A stretch of 64,000 bases of DNA from Clostridium sp. KNHs205 (GCF_000702945.1 NZ_JNLE01000003.1:3271501-3335500); one strand, 5' to 3'; shown: positions 44,650-54,449, counted from the stretch's first letter. Notes: generated from the letters alone by a model not told the origin. Numbers and translations: made by a program.

Positions 44650-46407
44650 ATGAGTAATTTTACAAGGAATCTTACAGGGGAAGAACAGAAAGCCAGAGCG
44701 GAATATCCAAGACCTCAATTTGTCAGAGAGGAATGGATGAACCTGAATGGGGAGTGGGAATTTGAATTTGATTACGGAAAGAGCGGCATTGACAGAAAGT
44801 TGTTTGAGGGCGGTGCCTTCTCAAGGAAAATACAGGTTCCATTTTGCCCGGAAAGCAGCCTGTCCGGAATCGGCTGCAAAGACTTTATGAACATGGTCTG
44901 GTATAGAAGAAAGGTTTCATTAACACCGGAAGCGGGTAAGAGGGTTTTACTACACTTTCAAGGAGTAGATTACCATGCCATAGTATGGATCAATGGCAGG
45001 AAAGCCGGAGAACATAAGGGAGGTTATACACCTTTTACAATTGACATTACAGCTTACCTGACAACAGGCGATAATACAATAACCCTATGTGCAGAGGATG
45101 AGGTCAGATCAGCTGAGCAGGCAAGAGGAAAGCAATGTGAACAATATTATTCTTCTGGTTGTGATTATACAAGGACAACCGGTATATGGCAGACAGTTTG
45201 GCTGGAATTTGTTCCGGAGAGTTATCTGGATAAGTTTAAGTTCTATCCTAACGCATCAGCCGGACTTCTTAATCTGCAATGTAGCTTAAAAGGAGCAGCA
45301 GAAGGGCTGATAATAAAGGCAGAAGCTTATTTTAATGGTAAGTTTATGGGGGAAACGGAGTCTCTTGTCTTAAGTAATGAGGCAGAACTTAGCCTTTCCT
45401 TAATGGAGAAATACCTTTGGATGCCGGGAGAACCAAAGCTCTATGACCTTAATATCTCTTTATGGAAGGATGAGACTAAGGTTGATGAGGTAGCCAGTTA
45501 CTTTGGACTTAGGGATATTTATTATGATAAAGAGGGTGTACGCATCAACGGCAGAAAAATATTTCAACGGCTTGTACTGGATCAGGGCTTTTATCCGGAG
45601 GGTATCTATACGGCTCCATCAGACGAAGCACTAAAACAGGATATTCTGTTGTCTATGGAAATGGGATTTAATGGCGCCAGGCTCCACGAGAAGGTATTTG
45701 AACCACGTTTTCTGTATTGGGCTGACCACTTGGGCTATCTTGTATGGGGTGAATATGGTAATTGGGGACTTGATATAACCAAGAGTACCGCATTAACTGT
45801 ATTTCTTCCCGAATGGTTGGAAGCGGTTGAAAGGGATTTTAACAGTACCGCTTTAGTAGGCTGGTGCCCTTTTAACGAGACTTGGGATCAGAACTTTACA
45901 AGACAGGAGGACTCGGTACTACGTATTGTCTATGAAGTCACAAAAGCTATTGACGGTACAAGACCTGTTATTGATACCAGCGGTAATTTCCACGTTGTGA
46001 CAGATATCTTTGATATACATGATTATGAACAGGAGGAAGAGCTGTTTGCCGGAAAGTTTAAAGCCATGGGGGAAGGCGGGGATACTTATGTCACCTTTCC
46101 TGACAGGCAAAGTTATAATGGTCAGGCATATTTTGTGTCGGAATACGGCGGCATCTGGTGGAGTGAAACCGATAGTGAAGGCTGGGGTTACGGTGAAAGA
46201 CCCGGAAGCCGGGAGGAGTTTCTAAAACGCTACAGGAGTTTAACTACTACTTTGTTAAGAAATAAGAGAATAAGCGGCTTCTGCTATACACAGTTATATG
46301 ATGTGGAGCAGGAGGTTAATGGACTTTATACGTATAAAAGAGAAGCTAAATTCGATCCTGCTCTTATTCGTGAAATAAATATACAAAAAGCTGCTATTGA
46401 AGAATAA
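44650..46407 (+). CDS. Glycoside hydrolase family 2 enzyme
   Basis: The 585-residue protein has the sugar-binding jelly-roll (N-G-E-W-E-F near 30, G-V-D-Y-H-A-I-V-W-I-N-G), an immunoglobulin-like domain and a TIM barrel with the acid/base Glu in F-N-E-T-W-D and the nucleophile Glu in F-V-S-E-Y-G-G. No signal peptide, so it acts in the cytosol. It is shorter than LacZ, so beta-galactosidase, beta-glucuronidase or beta-mannosidase are all possible. RBS AGGAGG is strong. AraC genes flank it on both sides. Confidence 0.88.
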   Translation: MSNFTRNLTGEEQKARAEYPRPQFVREEWMNLNGEWEFEFDYGKSGIDRKLFEGGAFSRKIQVPFCPESSLSGIGCKDFMNMVWYRRKVSLTPEAGKRVLLHFQGVDYHAIVWINGRKAGEHKGGYTPFTIDITAYLTTGDNTITLCAEDEVRSAEQARGKQCEQYYSSGCDYTRTTGIWQTVWLEFVPESYLDKFKFYPNASAGLLNLQCSLKGAAEGLIIKAEAYFNGKFMGETESLVLSNEAELSLSLMEKYLWMPGEPKLYDLNISLWKDETKVDEVASYFGLRDIYYDKEGVRINGRKIFQRLVLDQGFYPEGIYTAPSDEALKQDILLSMEMGFNGARLHEKVFEPRFLYWADHLGYLVWGEYGNWGLDITKSTALTVFLPEWLEAVERDFNSTALVGWCPFNETWDQNFTRQEDSVLRIVYEVTKAIDGTRPVIDTSGNFHVVTDIFDIHDYEQEEELFAGKFKAMGEGGDTYVTFPDRQSYNGQAYFVSEYGGIWWSETDSEGWGYGERPGSREEFLKRYRSLTTTLLRNKRISGFCYTQLYDVEQEVNGLYTYKREAKFDPALIREINIQKAAIEE

Positions 46408-46608
46408 ATGGGTATGTGCGATAATACATTAAGATTAATATGATAGTTGTACAGCCCTGCCTGATTCCTAAATCCCTGTAATAGCAAAGGAAGCTGTATA
46501 AAGTATCTTGATTGCTAAATTTACATTTGATATTACCATGTTATAGTGAATGTGACGAATTTTTATTATGCAAATGACTCACAGAAGGTGTAAAGGGTTA
46601 GGAGAAAT

Positions 46609-47424
46609 ATGAACAACAAATCAGATATAAATATATATTATTGTGGTAAAGAAGCCTGTAGTCCCGGTCATTATTTCGGTCCGGCCATCAGACCCCATTA
46701 TCTGCTGCATTTTATTTTAAACGGCAAAGGAATCTATGAATCCAGAGGAAGCAAATATAATGTGGGGAAAGGTGAAGCTTTCCTCATACGTCCTCAGGAG
46801 ATTACCTATTATGAAGCAGACAGGGAAGAACCCTGGGAATATGCCTGGGTTGCCTTTGATGGTGAGAAGACGGAAGAAATGCTTAAAAAAGCAGGCTTTA
46901 CCCAGGAGTATCCGATCTGTGATATCCTAAGGGTAGAAGACTGCGGCAATTATCTTGACCGGTTGGTTGCTAAATTCGACAGGGCTGACAGTAATGAATA
47001 CGAACTTATCGGTTTGTTTTATCTTATATTCTCAACTGCTGCAAGAGTGTATCAGAAGGAAGAAGAGGCGGCAGAGCAAGGTTATTATGTGAAGGCACTT
47101 ACCTTTATCCGGCATAATTACGGGTACGATATCCGTGTTTCGGATATTGCAAGGTATGTCGGAATTGACAGAACCTATCTCTTTAAGATATTTAAGCACT
47201 TTCTGGGTAAATCCGTAAAAGAGTATCTGACAGAATACCGGATTCTGACTGCCAAATATATGCTACAGAGGACAACTTACAATATGACGGAAGTTGCTTT
47301 ATCCTGCGGATTTTACGATTTATCAGCCTTCTCCAGGAACTTTAAGAAAATGGAGGGTGTAACTCCCATGCAATATAGGAGTGCTTTGAATAAAGGTGTA
47401 AAAGACAGGTCAGACGAGGAATAG
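46609..47424 (+). CDS. AraC-family regulator
   Basis: The 271-residue protein has an N-terminal cupin-type domain (H-Y-L-L-H-F-I-L-N-G-K-G, G-E-A-F-L-I-R-P) and a C-terminal double helix-turn-helix ending F-S-R-N-F-K-K-M-E-G-V-T-P-M-Q-Y-R. It follows the GH2 gene by 200 bp on the same strand. A role in sugar use is plausible from context. RBS TTAGGAG. Confidence 0.9.
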   Translation: MNNKSDINIYYCGKEACSPGHYFGPAIRPHYLLHFILNGKGIYESRGSKYNVGKGEAFLIRPQEITYYEADREEPWEYAWVAFDGEKTEEMLKKAGFTQEYPICDILRVEDCGNYLDRLVAKFDRADSNEYELIGLFYLIFSTAARVYQKEEEAAEQGYYVKALTFIRHNYGYDIRVSDIARYVGIDRTYLFKIFKHFLGKSVKEYLTEYRILTAKYMLQRTTYNMTEVALSCGFYDLSAFSRNFKKMEGVTPMQYRSALNKGVKDRSDEE

Positions 47425-47466
47425 TAGGAGAGGTTGAGTGGCGAAGGTAAGGTTGTGGCAGGGGAC

Positions 47467-47696
47467 GGAAATGTGCACAAAATAGTAAGATTCATGCTTC
47501 ATGGAAATGTATAAGAAGTCCTAATTCTCTGTGTATTCTGTGCTTGGCATATCATCAAACAGATAACTCGCTACGCATGAGTACACTATGTGTACTCAGA
47601 CAATCTGTTTGATGATATAGCACACAATCCTCAGAGAAAAGGACTTCTAATACATTTCCATAGGCGCATTCATCTTACTATTTAGTGCACATTTCC
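47467..47696. repeat. 230-bp imperfect palindrome, MITE-like
   Basis: The outer arms GGAAATGTGCAC and GTGCACATTTCC are perfect, and pairing continues inward: AATAGTAAGAT/ATCTTACTATT, GGAAATGTAT/ATACATTTCC, AGAAGTCC/GGACTTCT, ATATCATCAAACAGAT/ATCTGTTTGATGATAT and a core GAGTACACTATGTGTACTC. It has no coding capacity and lies between an AraC gene and feoA. No clear target duplication was identified. A 17-bp piece of one arm recurs at 63000. Confidence 0.85.
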
Positions 47697-47804
47697 TGTA
47701 TCTTGTAACAGGACTTTTGATATTTATATTTGTTTTGGTGTATTTGATTATTGGCCATTTTAAATTCGGTTTTGCAGAGTGGATAGAAAGAAGGGAATTA
47801 CGTT

Positions 47805-48035
47805 ATGACACTGGATCAATTAAAGATTGGGAAAAAAGGTCGAATAACTGTTGTAACCGGAAGAGGCGCATTGCGAGACCGTTTACTGGATTTAGGGTTA
47901 ACCCCGGGAACTGTAGTTTTGGTACGGAGAACGGCGCCTTTTGGGGATCCCATTGAAATCAGTCTTCGTGGATATGAACTGACACTTCGCCGTCAGGATG
48001 CCAAAAATATTGAGGTTGTTGAGGATAAGCTATGA
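47805..48035 (+). CDS. feoA: Ferrous iron transport protein FeoA
   Basis: The 76-residue SH3-like protein has L-R-D-R-L-L-D-L-G-L-T-P-G-T near residue 22 and G-D-P-I-E-I-S-L-R-G-Y-E-L-T-L-R, typical of FeoA. It acts with FeoB, whose gene overlaps it by four bases (ATGA). Iron supply is relevant to the nitrogenase clusters nearby, but linkage is not proof of joint control. No Fur box was identified with confidence. Confidence 0.93.
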   Translation: MTLDQLKIGKKGRITVVTGRGALRDRLLDLGLTPGTVVLVRRTAPFGDPIEISLRGYELTLRRQDAKNIEVVEDKL

Positions 48036-50035
48036 TTACGTTTGCACTGATTGGTAATCAGAATTGCGGTAAGACCATGCTTTTTAATCAGCTGACGGGC
48101 GGGAATCAGCATGTTGGTAATTTCCCGGGAGTAACGGTTGAGAGAAAAGAAGGGTTGATTCGTAAACAGAAGGATATTGTGGTCGTTGATCTTCCTGGGA
48201 TATATTCATTATCGCCCTATACCAAAGAAGAAATAGTAACAAGAGATTTTATTATAAAGGAACATCCTGAGGGTATCATAAACATTGTAGATGCCACCAA
48301 TATTGAGAGAAACCTTTATCTGAGCCTGCAGTTAATCCAGTTCGATATCCCTATGGTAATTGCCTTGAATATGATGGATGAGGTCAGTGCCAATGGCGGA
48401 ACTATTGACATCAGGAAAATGCAGGATAGTTTGGGGGTTCCGGTAATTCCTATATCAGCAGTCAAGAATCAGGGTATCCAGAAGTTAATCAGTACAGCCC
48501 TTGAAACTGTAGCAAATCGTAATACGCCAAAGCAGCAAAATTTTTATACCGGTCTCTGTGCCCAGACCTTTATGGAAATTACAAATATTCTTATAAAAGC
48601 TGACAGAAAGGATACGAAGGCTGCTTTTCATGCCATAAAGCTGTTGGAAAATGACAGCAGAGTGAAAGAAGAGCTTAATATTAAAAAAGACCTGGGAGAA
48701 GCCATTGAAAAAAGGATTCGTACCATGGAGAACACACTCCAGACAGACAGAAAAGCGGCAGTAGCTGATATGAGATACCGCTTCCTTGACAGTCTGTGCA
48801 GCGAGGCAGTGGTCAGACCCAGGGAAAGTATACATAAGACAAGAAGTCTCAGGATTGATAATATACTTGCAAACAGATATATAGGAATTCCGGTATTTAT
48901 CCTTATAATGTTATGTGTATTCTGGCTGACTTTTGGAGTTATCGGGAGTTTCTTAAGTAATTTGTTAGGCGGAGGGATACAGGTATTAACAGATTTTTTA
49001 AGAAATTTTTTGGTTAGAGCCGGAACCAATGATGTACTGGTATCGCTGGTTGCAGATGGTATACTGGCCGGGGTTGGCAGTGTCGTATCTTTTGTACCGA
49101 CTATAGTTATCCTTTTCTTTTTCCTGTCCTTATTGGAAGACAGCGGATATATGGCAAGAGTCGCTTTTATTATGGATAAGCTTCTGGGGAATATCGGACT
49201 TTCAGGACGGAGCTTTGTTCCTATGATAATCGGTTTTGGCTGCAGTGTACCGGCTGTTATGGCAACCCGGACCCTGCCCAGTGACAGGGACCGGAAAATG
49301 ACAATTTTTCTGATACCTTTTATGAGCTGCAGTGCGAAGCTTCCGATATACGGAGTGTTTACTATGGCTTTCTTCCCTGACCATCGTGCTCTTGTTATGA
49401 TATCTCTCTATATGTTCGGGCTGTTAATGGGAATTGTAAGTACATTATTTTTAAAGAAATACATATTTAAAGGTGAAGCAGAGCGTTTTGTAATGGAACT
49501 GCCCAATTACCGAATTCCCGGGGCTAAAAGTGTGCTTCTTATGTTATGGGATAAGACCAAAGATTTTATGACACGGGCTTTTTCTGTTATATTTCTGGCT
49601 TCAATCCTGATATGGTTCTTACAGAAATTCACTTGGAAACTGGAACCGGCAGCAATAAGTTCACAGAGTATGCTGGCTGATATCGGACAGCTTCTGGCTC
49701 CCCTGTTTAAACCCCTGGGGTTTGAAGATTGGAGGATATCTACGGCTCTTCTTACCGGGTTTATGGCAAAGGAAGCGGTTATCAGTACCTTGGGGGTTCT
49801 TACCGGAGAAGGAGTTACACGACTGCCGGCTGCGCTTAATGAGCTTTTGTCACCAGTTTCTGCCTATTCCTTTCTGATCTTTACACTGATTTATTCGCCT
49901 TGTGTGGCTGCTGTCAGCATAATCAGAAGAGAGCTTAATACCATTTCTGCAATATGGATAGTGCTGTATCAGACTATCTTTGCCTGGTTATGTGCATGGA
50001 CGGTATATGGAGCTATCAGGTTATTAATATCCTAA
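48032..50035 (+). CDS. feoB: Ferrous iron transporter FeoB
   Basis: The 667-residue protein has an N-terminal G domain (G1 G-N-Q-N-C-G-K-T, G3 D-L-P-G, G4 N-M-M-D), a helical spacer with a divergent insertion to about 265, and a membrane part with two Gate domains (S-G-R-S-F-V-P-M-I-I-G-F-G-C-S-V-P in pieces, and G-F-M-A-K-E-A-V-I-S-T). It imports Fe2+. It follows feoA with overlap. Its 3' end overlaps the convergent LUD gene by 12 bp, so no terminator separates them. Confidence 0.95.
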   Translation: MITFALIGNQNCGKTMLFNQLTGGNQHVGNFPGVTVERKEGLIRKQKDIVVVDLPGIYSLSPYTKEEIVTRDFIIKEHPEGIINIVDATNIERNLYLSLQLIQFDIPMVIALNMMDEVSANGGTIDIRKMQDSLGVPVIPISAVKNQGIQKLISTALETVANRNTPKQQNFYTGLCAQTFMEITNILIKADRKDTKAAFHAIKLLENDSRVKEELNIKKDLGEAIEKRIRTMENTLQTDRKAAVADMRYRFLDSLCSEAVVRPRESIHKTRSLRIDNILANRYIGIPVFILIMLCVFWLTFGVIGSFLSNLLGGGIQVLTDFLRNFLVRAGTNDVLVSLVADGILAGVGSVVSFVPTIVILFFFLSLLEDSGYMARVAFIMDKLLGNIGLSGRSFVPMIIGFGCSVPAVMATRTLPSDRDRKMTIFLIPFMSCSAKLPIYGVFTMAFFPDHRALVMISLYMFGLLMGIVSTLFLKKYIFKGEAERFVMELPNYRIPGAKSVLLMLWDKTKDFMTRAFSVIFLASILIWFLQKFTWKLEPAAISSQSMLADIGQLLAPLFKPLGFEDWRISTALLTGFMAKEAVISTLGVLTGEGVTRLPAALNELLSPVSAYSFLIFTLIYSPCVAAVSIIRRELNTISAIWIVLYQTIFAWLCAWTVYGAIRLLIS

Positions 50036-50641
50036 CTCTTCATTTATGAGAATTACTTTTATCCGGTCAGCTGTAAACTGCCCGGATATCAGTACAAAGT
50101 CATTGCAGATTCTCTCCTTATGATTGCAGTCGATACAACGGTTTAAAGAAGTACAGGGGGTGGATTTTCCCAAACGCCTGGCATCTAAAGGAGCGGCTGT
50201 CTGCCTTGCTCTGGTTATTGCATCTTCAAGGGTGTCGGTAAGTTTATTGATTCCGGCAATAACAATTACTTGATTTGGCCCATAAAGCATAGGGGCAACC
50301 CTGCTGCCGTTACCATCGATATTAAATAGTCTCCCGTCGGTTGTTATTGCATTAACACCAGTGAGAAATGTATCGGAGGCAAAGTTCTGTAGATAAATCC
50401 TGCGTTTTTCGTCTTTGGACAAGCCGGGCATAAACTTGTCCAGGAAGTGGTAATTGCCCTGCCTCATGTAGTCAAATACTCCGGTTTCTTCTAAAGTGAC
50501 TGAGTCACCGCATCCAACAGTTGAGCCGGGAGTAATCAGCTCCTTAAGCAAGCTCAATAAACTATCTTTATGTTCTAAGTAATATCCGGACATGTTATGT
50601 CTTTTTAAATTTTTGATAGTTTTTTCAATTCGTATATCCAT
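50024..50641 (-). CDS. LUD-domain protein (LutC/YkgG-like)
   Basis: The 205-residue protein has the LUD fold seen in lactate-utilisation proteins: G-S-T-V-G-C-G-D-S-V-T-L, D-T-F-L-T-G-V-N-A-I-T, G-R-L-F-N-I-D-G-N-G-S-R-V-A and a C-terminal Cys cluster C-T-S-L-N-R-C-I-D-C. The Cys may hold metal or a disulfide. No lutA or lutB is adjacent, so the reaction is unknown. Start 50641 follows AGTGAGG. The gene overlaps the feoB end on the other strand. Confidence 0.85.
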   Translation of the reverse strand: MDIRIEKTIKNLKRHNMSGYYLEHKDSLLSLLKELITPGSTVGCGDSVTLEETGVFDYMRQGNYHFLDKFMPGLSKDEKRRIYLQNFASDTFLTGVNAITTDGRLFNIDGNGSRVAPMLYGPNQVIVIAGINKLTDTLEDAITRARQTAAPLDARRLGKSTPCTSLNRCIDCNHKERICNDFVLISGQFTADRIKVILINEELGY

Positions 50642-50789
50642 CTTAATCCTCACTTCTTTTTATATTAATTTATTGGTCGTACTAAAATCTCATATTTAAT
50701 CCAGACAAGAAAATATAGCGGCAAGGTAGTACCAGTATAACAATAAATACATCTTGTTGCAAATAGCTGTAACTGTAATAAAATACCAT

Positions 50790-50819
50790 AAAAAAACAGG
50801 GAACCTCTTTAAGGTACCC
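50790..50819 (-). terminator. Minus-strand terminator with no gene ahead of it
   Basis: On the minus strand GGGTACC and GGTTCCC pair and TTTTTT follows. It lies 150 bp before the LUD start, so it may be a leader attenuator or the end of a small RNA. The rest of 50642-51005 shows nothing certain. Confidence 0.65.
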
Positions 50820-51005
50820 ATCGTCTAATTGTCATAAAGGGAAAGGAAAGGAGGAACCTACAGCTTTTGTCCTGTTCATGAACATCTAAAATTATATAAA
50901 AAATAAGCTAAATAATGAATGTTACTTTGTTGCTTTTTCAATTATAAGAAACTTTGTGTTTATAAATAGTCTAAGGACCGCTGTGAGCGGCAGAATGGAG
51001 AAAAT

Positions 51006-51740
51006 ATGAGAAAAATGAATTTATTAAAGGTTGCAATGCTTGCAATGACAATTACACTGCTTTATGGAGGAACTGCGAAAGCTGCAGAAACGGAAGCTCC
51101 TGATACTACCGCATCTTCTGAAATATTATACACAACCAGTGTAAGTGCAGATAATCCACAGGTTAAGGAAATGATGCAAAAACAGTTAGAGGTTGATAAA
51201 ACCCTGTTTGAAGATAAGGTAAAAGACCTTGAGGACAAGGGAATAACCGTTACTTACACTGCTCCCCTTGAAACAGCCGTAGAGGTAGCAATTATACCCT
51301 TTAATACAGAAAATGAAAATTATGTATATGATTTACTTGGTAAAGATAATGTATCAGTAGTAGAAGGTGTTGCTCCGGAATTAATCTATGCTTCAGGTGC
51401 AGCAACTGGAGAAGAACCGGTTTATAAAGGGGAAGAGGCACAAGAACCCACCGAAAATCTTGTGGATGATGGTATTATGACTATTCAGGGAGATTCTGAA
51501 ACTGCAAATGATGATCAGACAGCAGGTACAGGAGAAGAAACAAACGAAGTAGAACTTACATCTGCTACAGTTGATTCCAGTAAAGCTGCTGAATCAGGGA
51601 TAGCAAAAGCTGCACCGGTGAGTGCTGAAATCAATACCGCTGCTCAGCGTTCACCCGTTGTTATTGGTGCTGTTATAACCTTTATCCTGTTGCTAAGCGG
51701 AATTGTTTATTTCGTTCAGAGAAAGAAAGAAACAAAATAA
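51006..51740 (+). CDS. Unrecognised surface protein with signal peptide and C-terminal anchor helix
   Basis: The 244-residue protein starts with a signal peptide (M-R-K-M-N-L-L-K, hydrophobic, cut near A-K-A-A-E) and ends with a membrane helix (about 216-236) and basic tail Q-R-K-K-E-T-K. Between them is a small folded part (about 45-130) and an acidic Thr/Glu/Ala-rich stalk. There is no LPxTG sortase motif. I do not recognise the family. It would sit on the outside of the membrane. A terminator follows. Confidence 0.75.
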   Translation: MRKMNLLKVAMLAMTITLLYGGTAKAAETEAPDTTASSEILYTTSVSADNPQVKEMMQKQLEVDKTLFEDKVKDLEDKGITVTYTAPLETAVEVAIIPFNTENENYVYDLLGKDNVSVVEGVAPELIYASGAATGEEPVYKGEEAQEPTENLVDDGIMTIQGDSETANDDQTAGTGEETNEVELTSATVDSSKAAESGIAKAAPVSAEINTAAQRSPVVIGAVITFILLLSGIVYFVQRKKETK

Positions 51741-51753
51741 TATACAGTAGAAA

Positions 51754-51796
51754 AGAGGCCTTGTTGATGGTAAGCCGTCAGCAGGGCTTCTTTTTA
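51754..51796 (+). terminator. Terminator after the surface-protein gene
   Basis: AGAGGCCTTGTTGATGG and CCGTCAGCAGGGCTTCT pair imperfectly; T5 follows. Nothing else was recognised from here to 52046. Confidence 0.75.
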
Positions 51797-52046
51797 TGTC
51801 CATAGTTCCTCGCTGCATTTTAGTCTGATTGTTTGCTTTGATATGAGCAGGTATTAATACAATCATAATTTCCTTTTATGATAAAAAATGGCAATCAATA
51901 CGACATAATGGTACATATTTCGTCATTTCACAATATATTAGTATAGACAGTCTGAGTAATTATTGAAAGAACTGTAGTTATCAGATTGTCACTGGCCTTC
52001 CGGGGTTATATACCGGAAGAGCATTAGAAAGAGAGGAAAATGTGCC

Positions 52047-53009
52047 TTGAAGTTATTTCATAATTTTCTCATGGAATTAAGCAGGAAAAGGGTTAAGTTA
52101 ATCCCTTTTGATGTACAGCAAATTCATGAAAGTGCCAGTGAAATACCGGAAGGTATTCAGATGATAAATGCACCTCATCTTTGGGACGCAGGAAAAAAAG
52201 GAGAAGGAGTGGTCGTTGCAATTATTGATACAGGCTGTCAGACGGATCATCCGGATTTGGCAGGAAGAATAATTGGCGGCAGGAACTTTACCTGTGATTA
52301 TGCTATGAATCCGGATAAATATGAGGATAACAACGGTCATGGAACTCATGTGGCAGGAACAATTGCAGCAATTGAGAATGACGCAGGTGTTGTAGGAGTA
52401 GCACCCCTTGTTAAATTATTAATCGTTAAGGTATTGGATAAAAACGGAGGTGGAAGTTATCAGAGCATAATAGAAGGTATTAATTATGCGGTATCCTGGA
52501 GAGGCGAAAACGGAGAAAGAGTCAGAGTTATATCCATGTCCCTTGGTGGTCCAAGTGATGTAACAAAGCTCCATAAAGCTGTTCAGGATGCAGTTGCTGC
52601 TAATATACTGGTTGTTTGTGCAGCTGGTAATGAGGGCGATAATAATAGCAATACCAATGAACTTAGCTACCCGGCAGCCTATGATGAAGCAATTGCAGTA
52701 GGTGCTGTTGATTTTAATAAAAAGATTGCAAAATTCAGTAATAGTAACGATAATGTGGATCTTGTAGCACCCGGTGTGGGAATTCTCTCAACCTATATCG
52801 GCGGCAAATATGCTACCTTAAACGGAACCTCTATGGCAACACCTCACGTATCAGGAGCTCTTGCCCTGATAATAAATGAGAGTGAAGCAAATTTTGGAAG
52901 AACTTTAACGGAAGCAGAACTTTACGCACAGCTGGTTAAGAAAACTGTTTCCATAGGAATAGATAAGAGAAGTCAAGGAAATGGACTTATAGATTTGTCG
53001 AAAGAATAA
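52047..53009 (+). CDS. Intracellular subtilisin-type serine protease
   Basis: The 320-residue subtilase has the triad Asp61 (A-I-I-D-T-G), His98 (N-G-H-G-T-H) and Ser262 (G-T-S-M-A-T-P-H). There is no signal peptide. The N-terminal K-L-I-P-F-D-V and I-P-E-G-I-Q are like the short inhibitory propeptide (L-I-P-Y/F) of intracellular proteases such as IspA. It probably degrades cytosolic proteins late in growth or sporulation. The start is taken as TTG at 52047 with GAGAGG ten bases before; the ATG at 52071 is the next choice but would remove part of the propeptide. Confidence 0.92.
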   Translation: MKLFHNFLMELSRKRVKLIPFDVQQIHESASEIPEGIQMINAPHLWDAGKKGEGVVVAIIDTGCQTDHPDLAGRIIGGRNFTCDYAMNPDKYEDNNGHGTHVAGTIAAIENDAGVVGVAPLVKLLIVKVLDKNGGGSYQSIIEGINYAVSWRGENGERVRVISMSLGGPSDVTKLHKAVQDAVAANILVVCAAGNEGDNNSNTNELSYPAAYDEAIAVGAVDFNKKIAKFSNSNDNVDLVAPGVGILSTYIGGKYATLNGTSMATPHVSGALALIINESEANFGRTLTEAELYAQLVKKTVSIGIDKRSQGNGLIDLSKE

Positions 53010-53045
53010 AAATTTATAGCGAAAGAATAATTAGATGATACAAAT

Positions 53046-53081
53046 ATAAGGCAGGAAGTATTAGTTCCTGCCTTATATCAA
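53046..53081 (+). terminator. Terminator after the protease gene
   Basis: ATAAGGCAGGAA and TTCCTGCCTTAT form a 12-bp perfect stem with a 7-base loop, with a weak T tail. Confidence 0.8.
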
Positions 53082-53825
53082 TTTGTCTCTTTCAATATTC
53101 AGTTTTTAGCAAACTACTTGGATCCGAATAACTTTTATGACATAAGCCAGTCCAACTTAACCATCTCCTCAAATTTGCTGTGTGAATAAGTTTTTTTGCA
53201 GTTCGAGACTTACTGCTTATTTTTATCTTAGTTAAAGGAATACAGGCGGCATTTGATTTTTGAGCACATGTGTTTAACAAGGGCTTTAAAACCATTTGCT
53301 TTGTATCCATTCCTTATTATACGCAGATAACTGATATCTATCCGCATAAGCCAAGGTAATTAATGGAATAGAGTAGTAGAATACAAAAAAAGAAGCCTAA
53401 CATAACATTTTAGTTAGAAAGGCTTCTATGATTAACCCATTTTTATTTTGTATACAGAATGGGATAAAACTGTACTTTCAATTTTATATGAAAGGATAAC
53501 TGCACAAAGCCTTTTGTTCCTTTAAGACATTACTCATTAACAAACTGTACTTGTATTTTTTGATAGAAGCTATCTGCGTCAGGTTCATGTTCTTAAAGGA
53601 AGGTTATTGATTTGCTATCCACTCTTTATTATGTATGATTTTCTAAATAATATACATACTCTTAATAAAGTATATTGATTCATTAAACAGAGGACATTGC
53701 TGGCATTTGATTGTCGTAAATACACTATTTTTGACTTATTTCAAAAGTGGGTTGTAATCCTGTCTGTCTTACAATATAATGGATTGGTATCTACATACTG
53801 GAAATTTATCTAAGAAAGAGGTTAT
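53082..53825. other. Long intergenic region with orphan terminator and a promoter
   Basis: No supported gene lies in these 744 bp. A minus-strand terminator (AGAAGCCT/AGGCTTCT, 53384-53427, ending in T7) has no gene ahead and may end a small RNA from 53430-53740. A plus-strand promoter TTGTAA (53752) and TATAAT (53775-53780, 17-bp spacer) serves the DedA gene. Confidence 0.5.
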
Positions 53826-54449
53826 ATGAAAGATTGGATTATTGAATTTATGAATCAATTCGGATATCTGGGAATTACTTTTCTCATTGCGTTGGAGAAT
53901 GTATTTCCGCCTATACCTTCTGAGATTATCTTAACCTTTGGCGGATTTATGACCACCTATACAAGTCTGACTGCCCAAGGAGTTATCTTATTCTCAACTA
54001 TTGGTTCATTACTGGGTGCGGCAATTCTGTATGGAGCAGGCAATCTATTGACAATGGATAGACTTGGCAGGATATTGGATGGTCGTATTGGTAAAATTCT
54101 GCGTCTAAAAAGAGAAGATGTCAGTAAGGCTTATGACTGGTTCAACTCCAAAGGAAAAGTAACGGTTTTAATCTGCAGATGTATACCTGTAATCCGAAGC
54201 TTGATATCCATACCGGCTGGTATGGCAAATATGAATATTTGGATATTCTTTCTTCTGACAACCATAGGTTCCCTGGTGTGGAATACGGTATTAGTGCTTC
54301 TGGGAAAGGCTGCCAGCAATTCCTGGGAAAGTATTGTCGACAAGACAGACACATTTACTCATATTACCGTAATAGTACTAGGTGTATTGTTTATCCTGTG
54401 TGCTGCCTTTTATTTTTACAAAAAGAGCAAGAAGAAAGAAAAAGAGTAG
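53826..54449 (+). CDS. DedA-family membrane protein
   Basis: The 207-residue protein has five or so membrane segments and DedA motifs E-N-V-F-P-P-I-P-S-E near 24, G-A-A-I-L-Y-G-A-G and R-C-I-P-V-I-R-S-L-I-S-I-P-A-G-M-A. The family includes undecaprenyl phosphate and other lipid flippases. The tail is Lys/Glu-rich. It appears to be a single-gene transcript between its own promoter and terminator. Confidence 0.92.
   Translation: MKDWIIEFMNQFGYLGITFLIALENVFPPIPSEIILTFGGFMTTYTSLTAQGVILFSTIGSLLGAAILYGAGNLLTMDRLGRILDGRIGKILRLKREDVSKAYDWFNSKGKVTVLICRCIPVIRSLISIPAGMANMNIWIFFLLTTIGSLVWNTVLVLLGKAASNSWESIVDKTDTFTHITVIVLGVLFILCAAFYFYKKSKKKEKE

Noticed and set aside
47717..47956. 79-codon frame overlapping feoA
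   Set aside because: Out of frame with feoA, whose protein and ribosome site are convincing; this is a shadow.
50790..50870. Possible cyclic-di-GMP riboswitch (purine-rich GGAAAGGAGGAACC)
   Set aside because: The conserved class I core is not present; the hairpin reads as a minus-strand terminator.
53092..53310. 72-codon minus-strand frame after the protease gene
   Set aside because: No ribosome site or family features; low-complexity translation.
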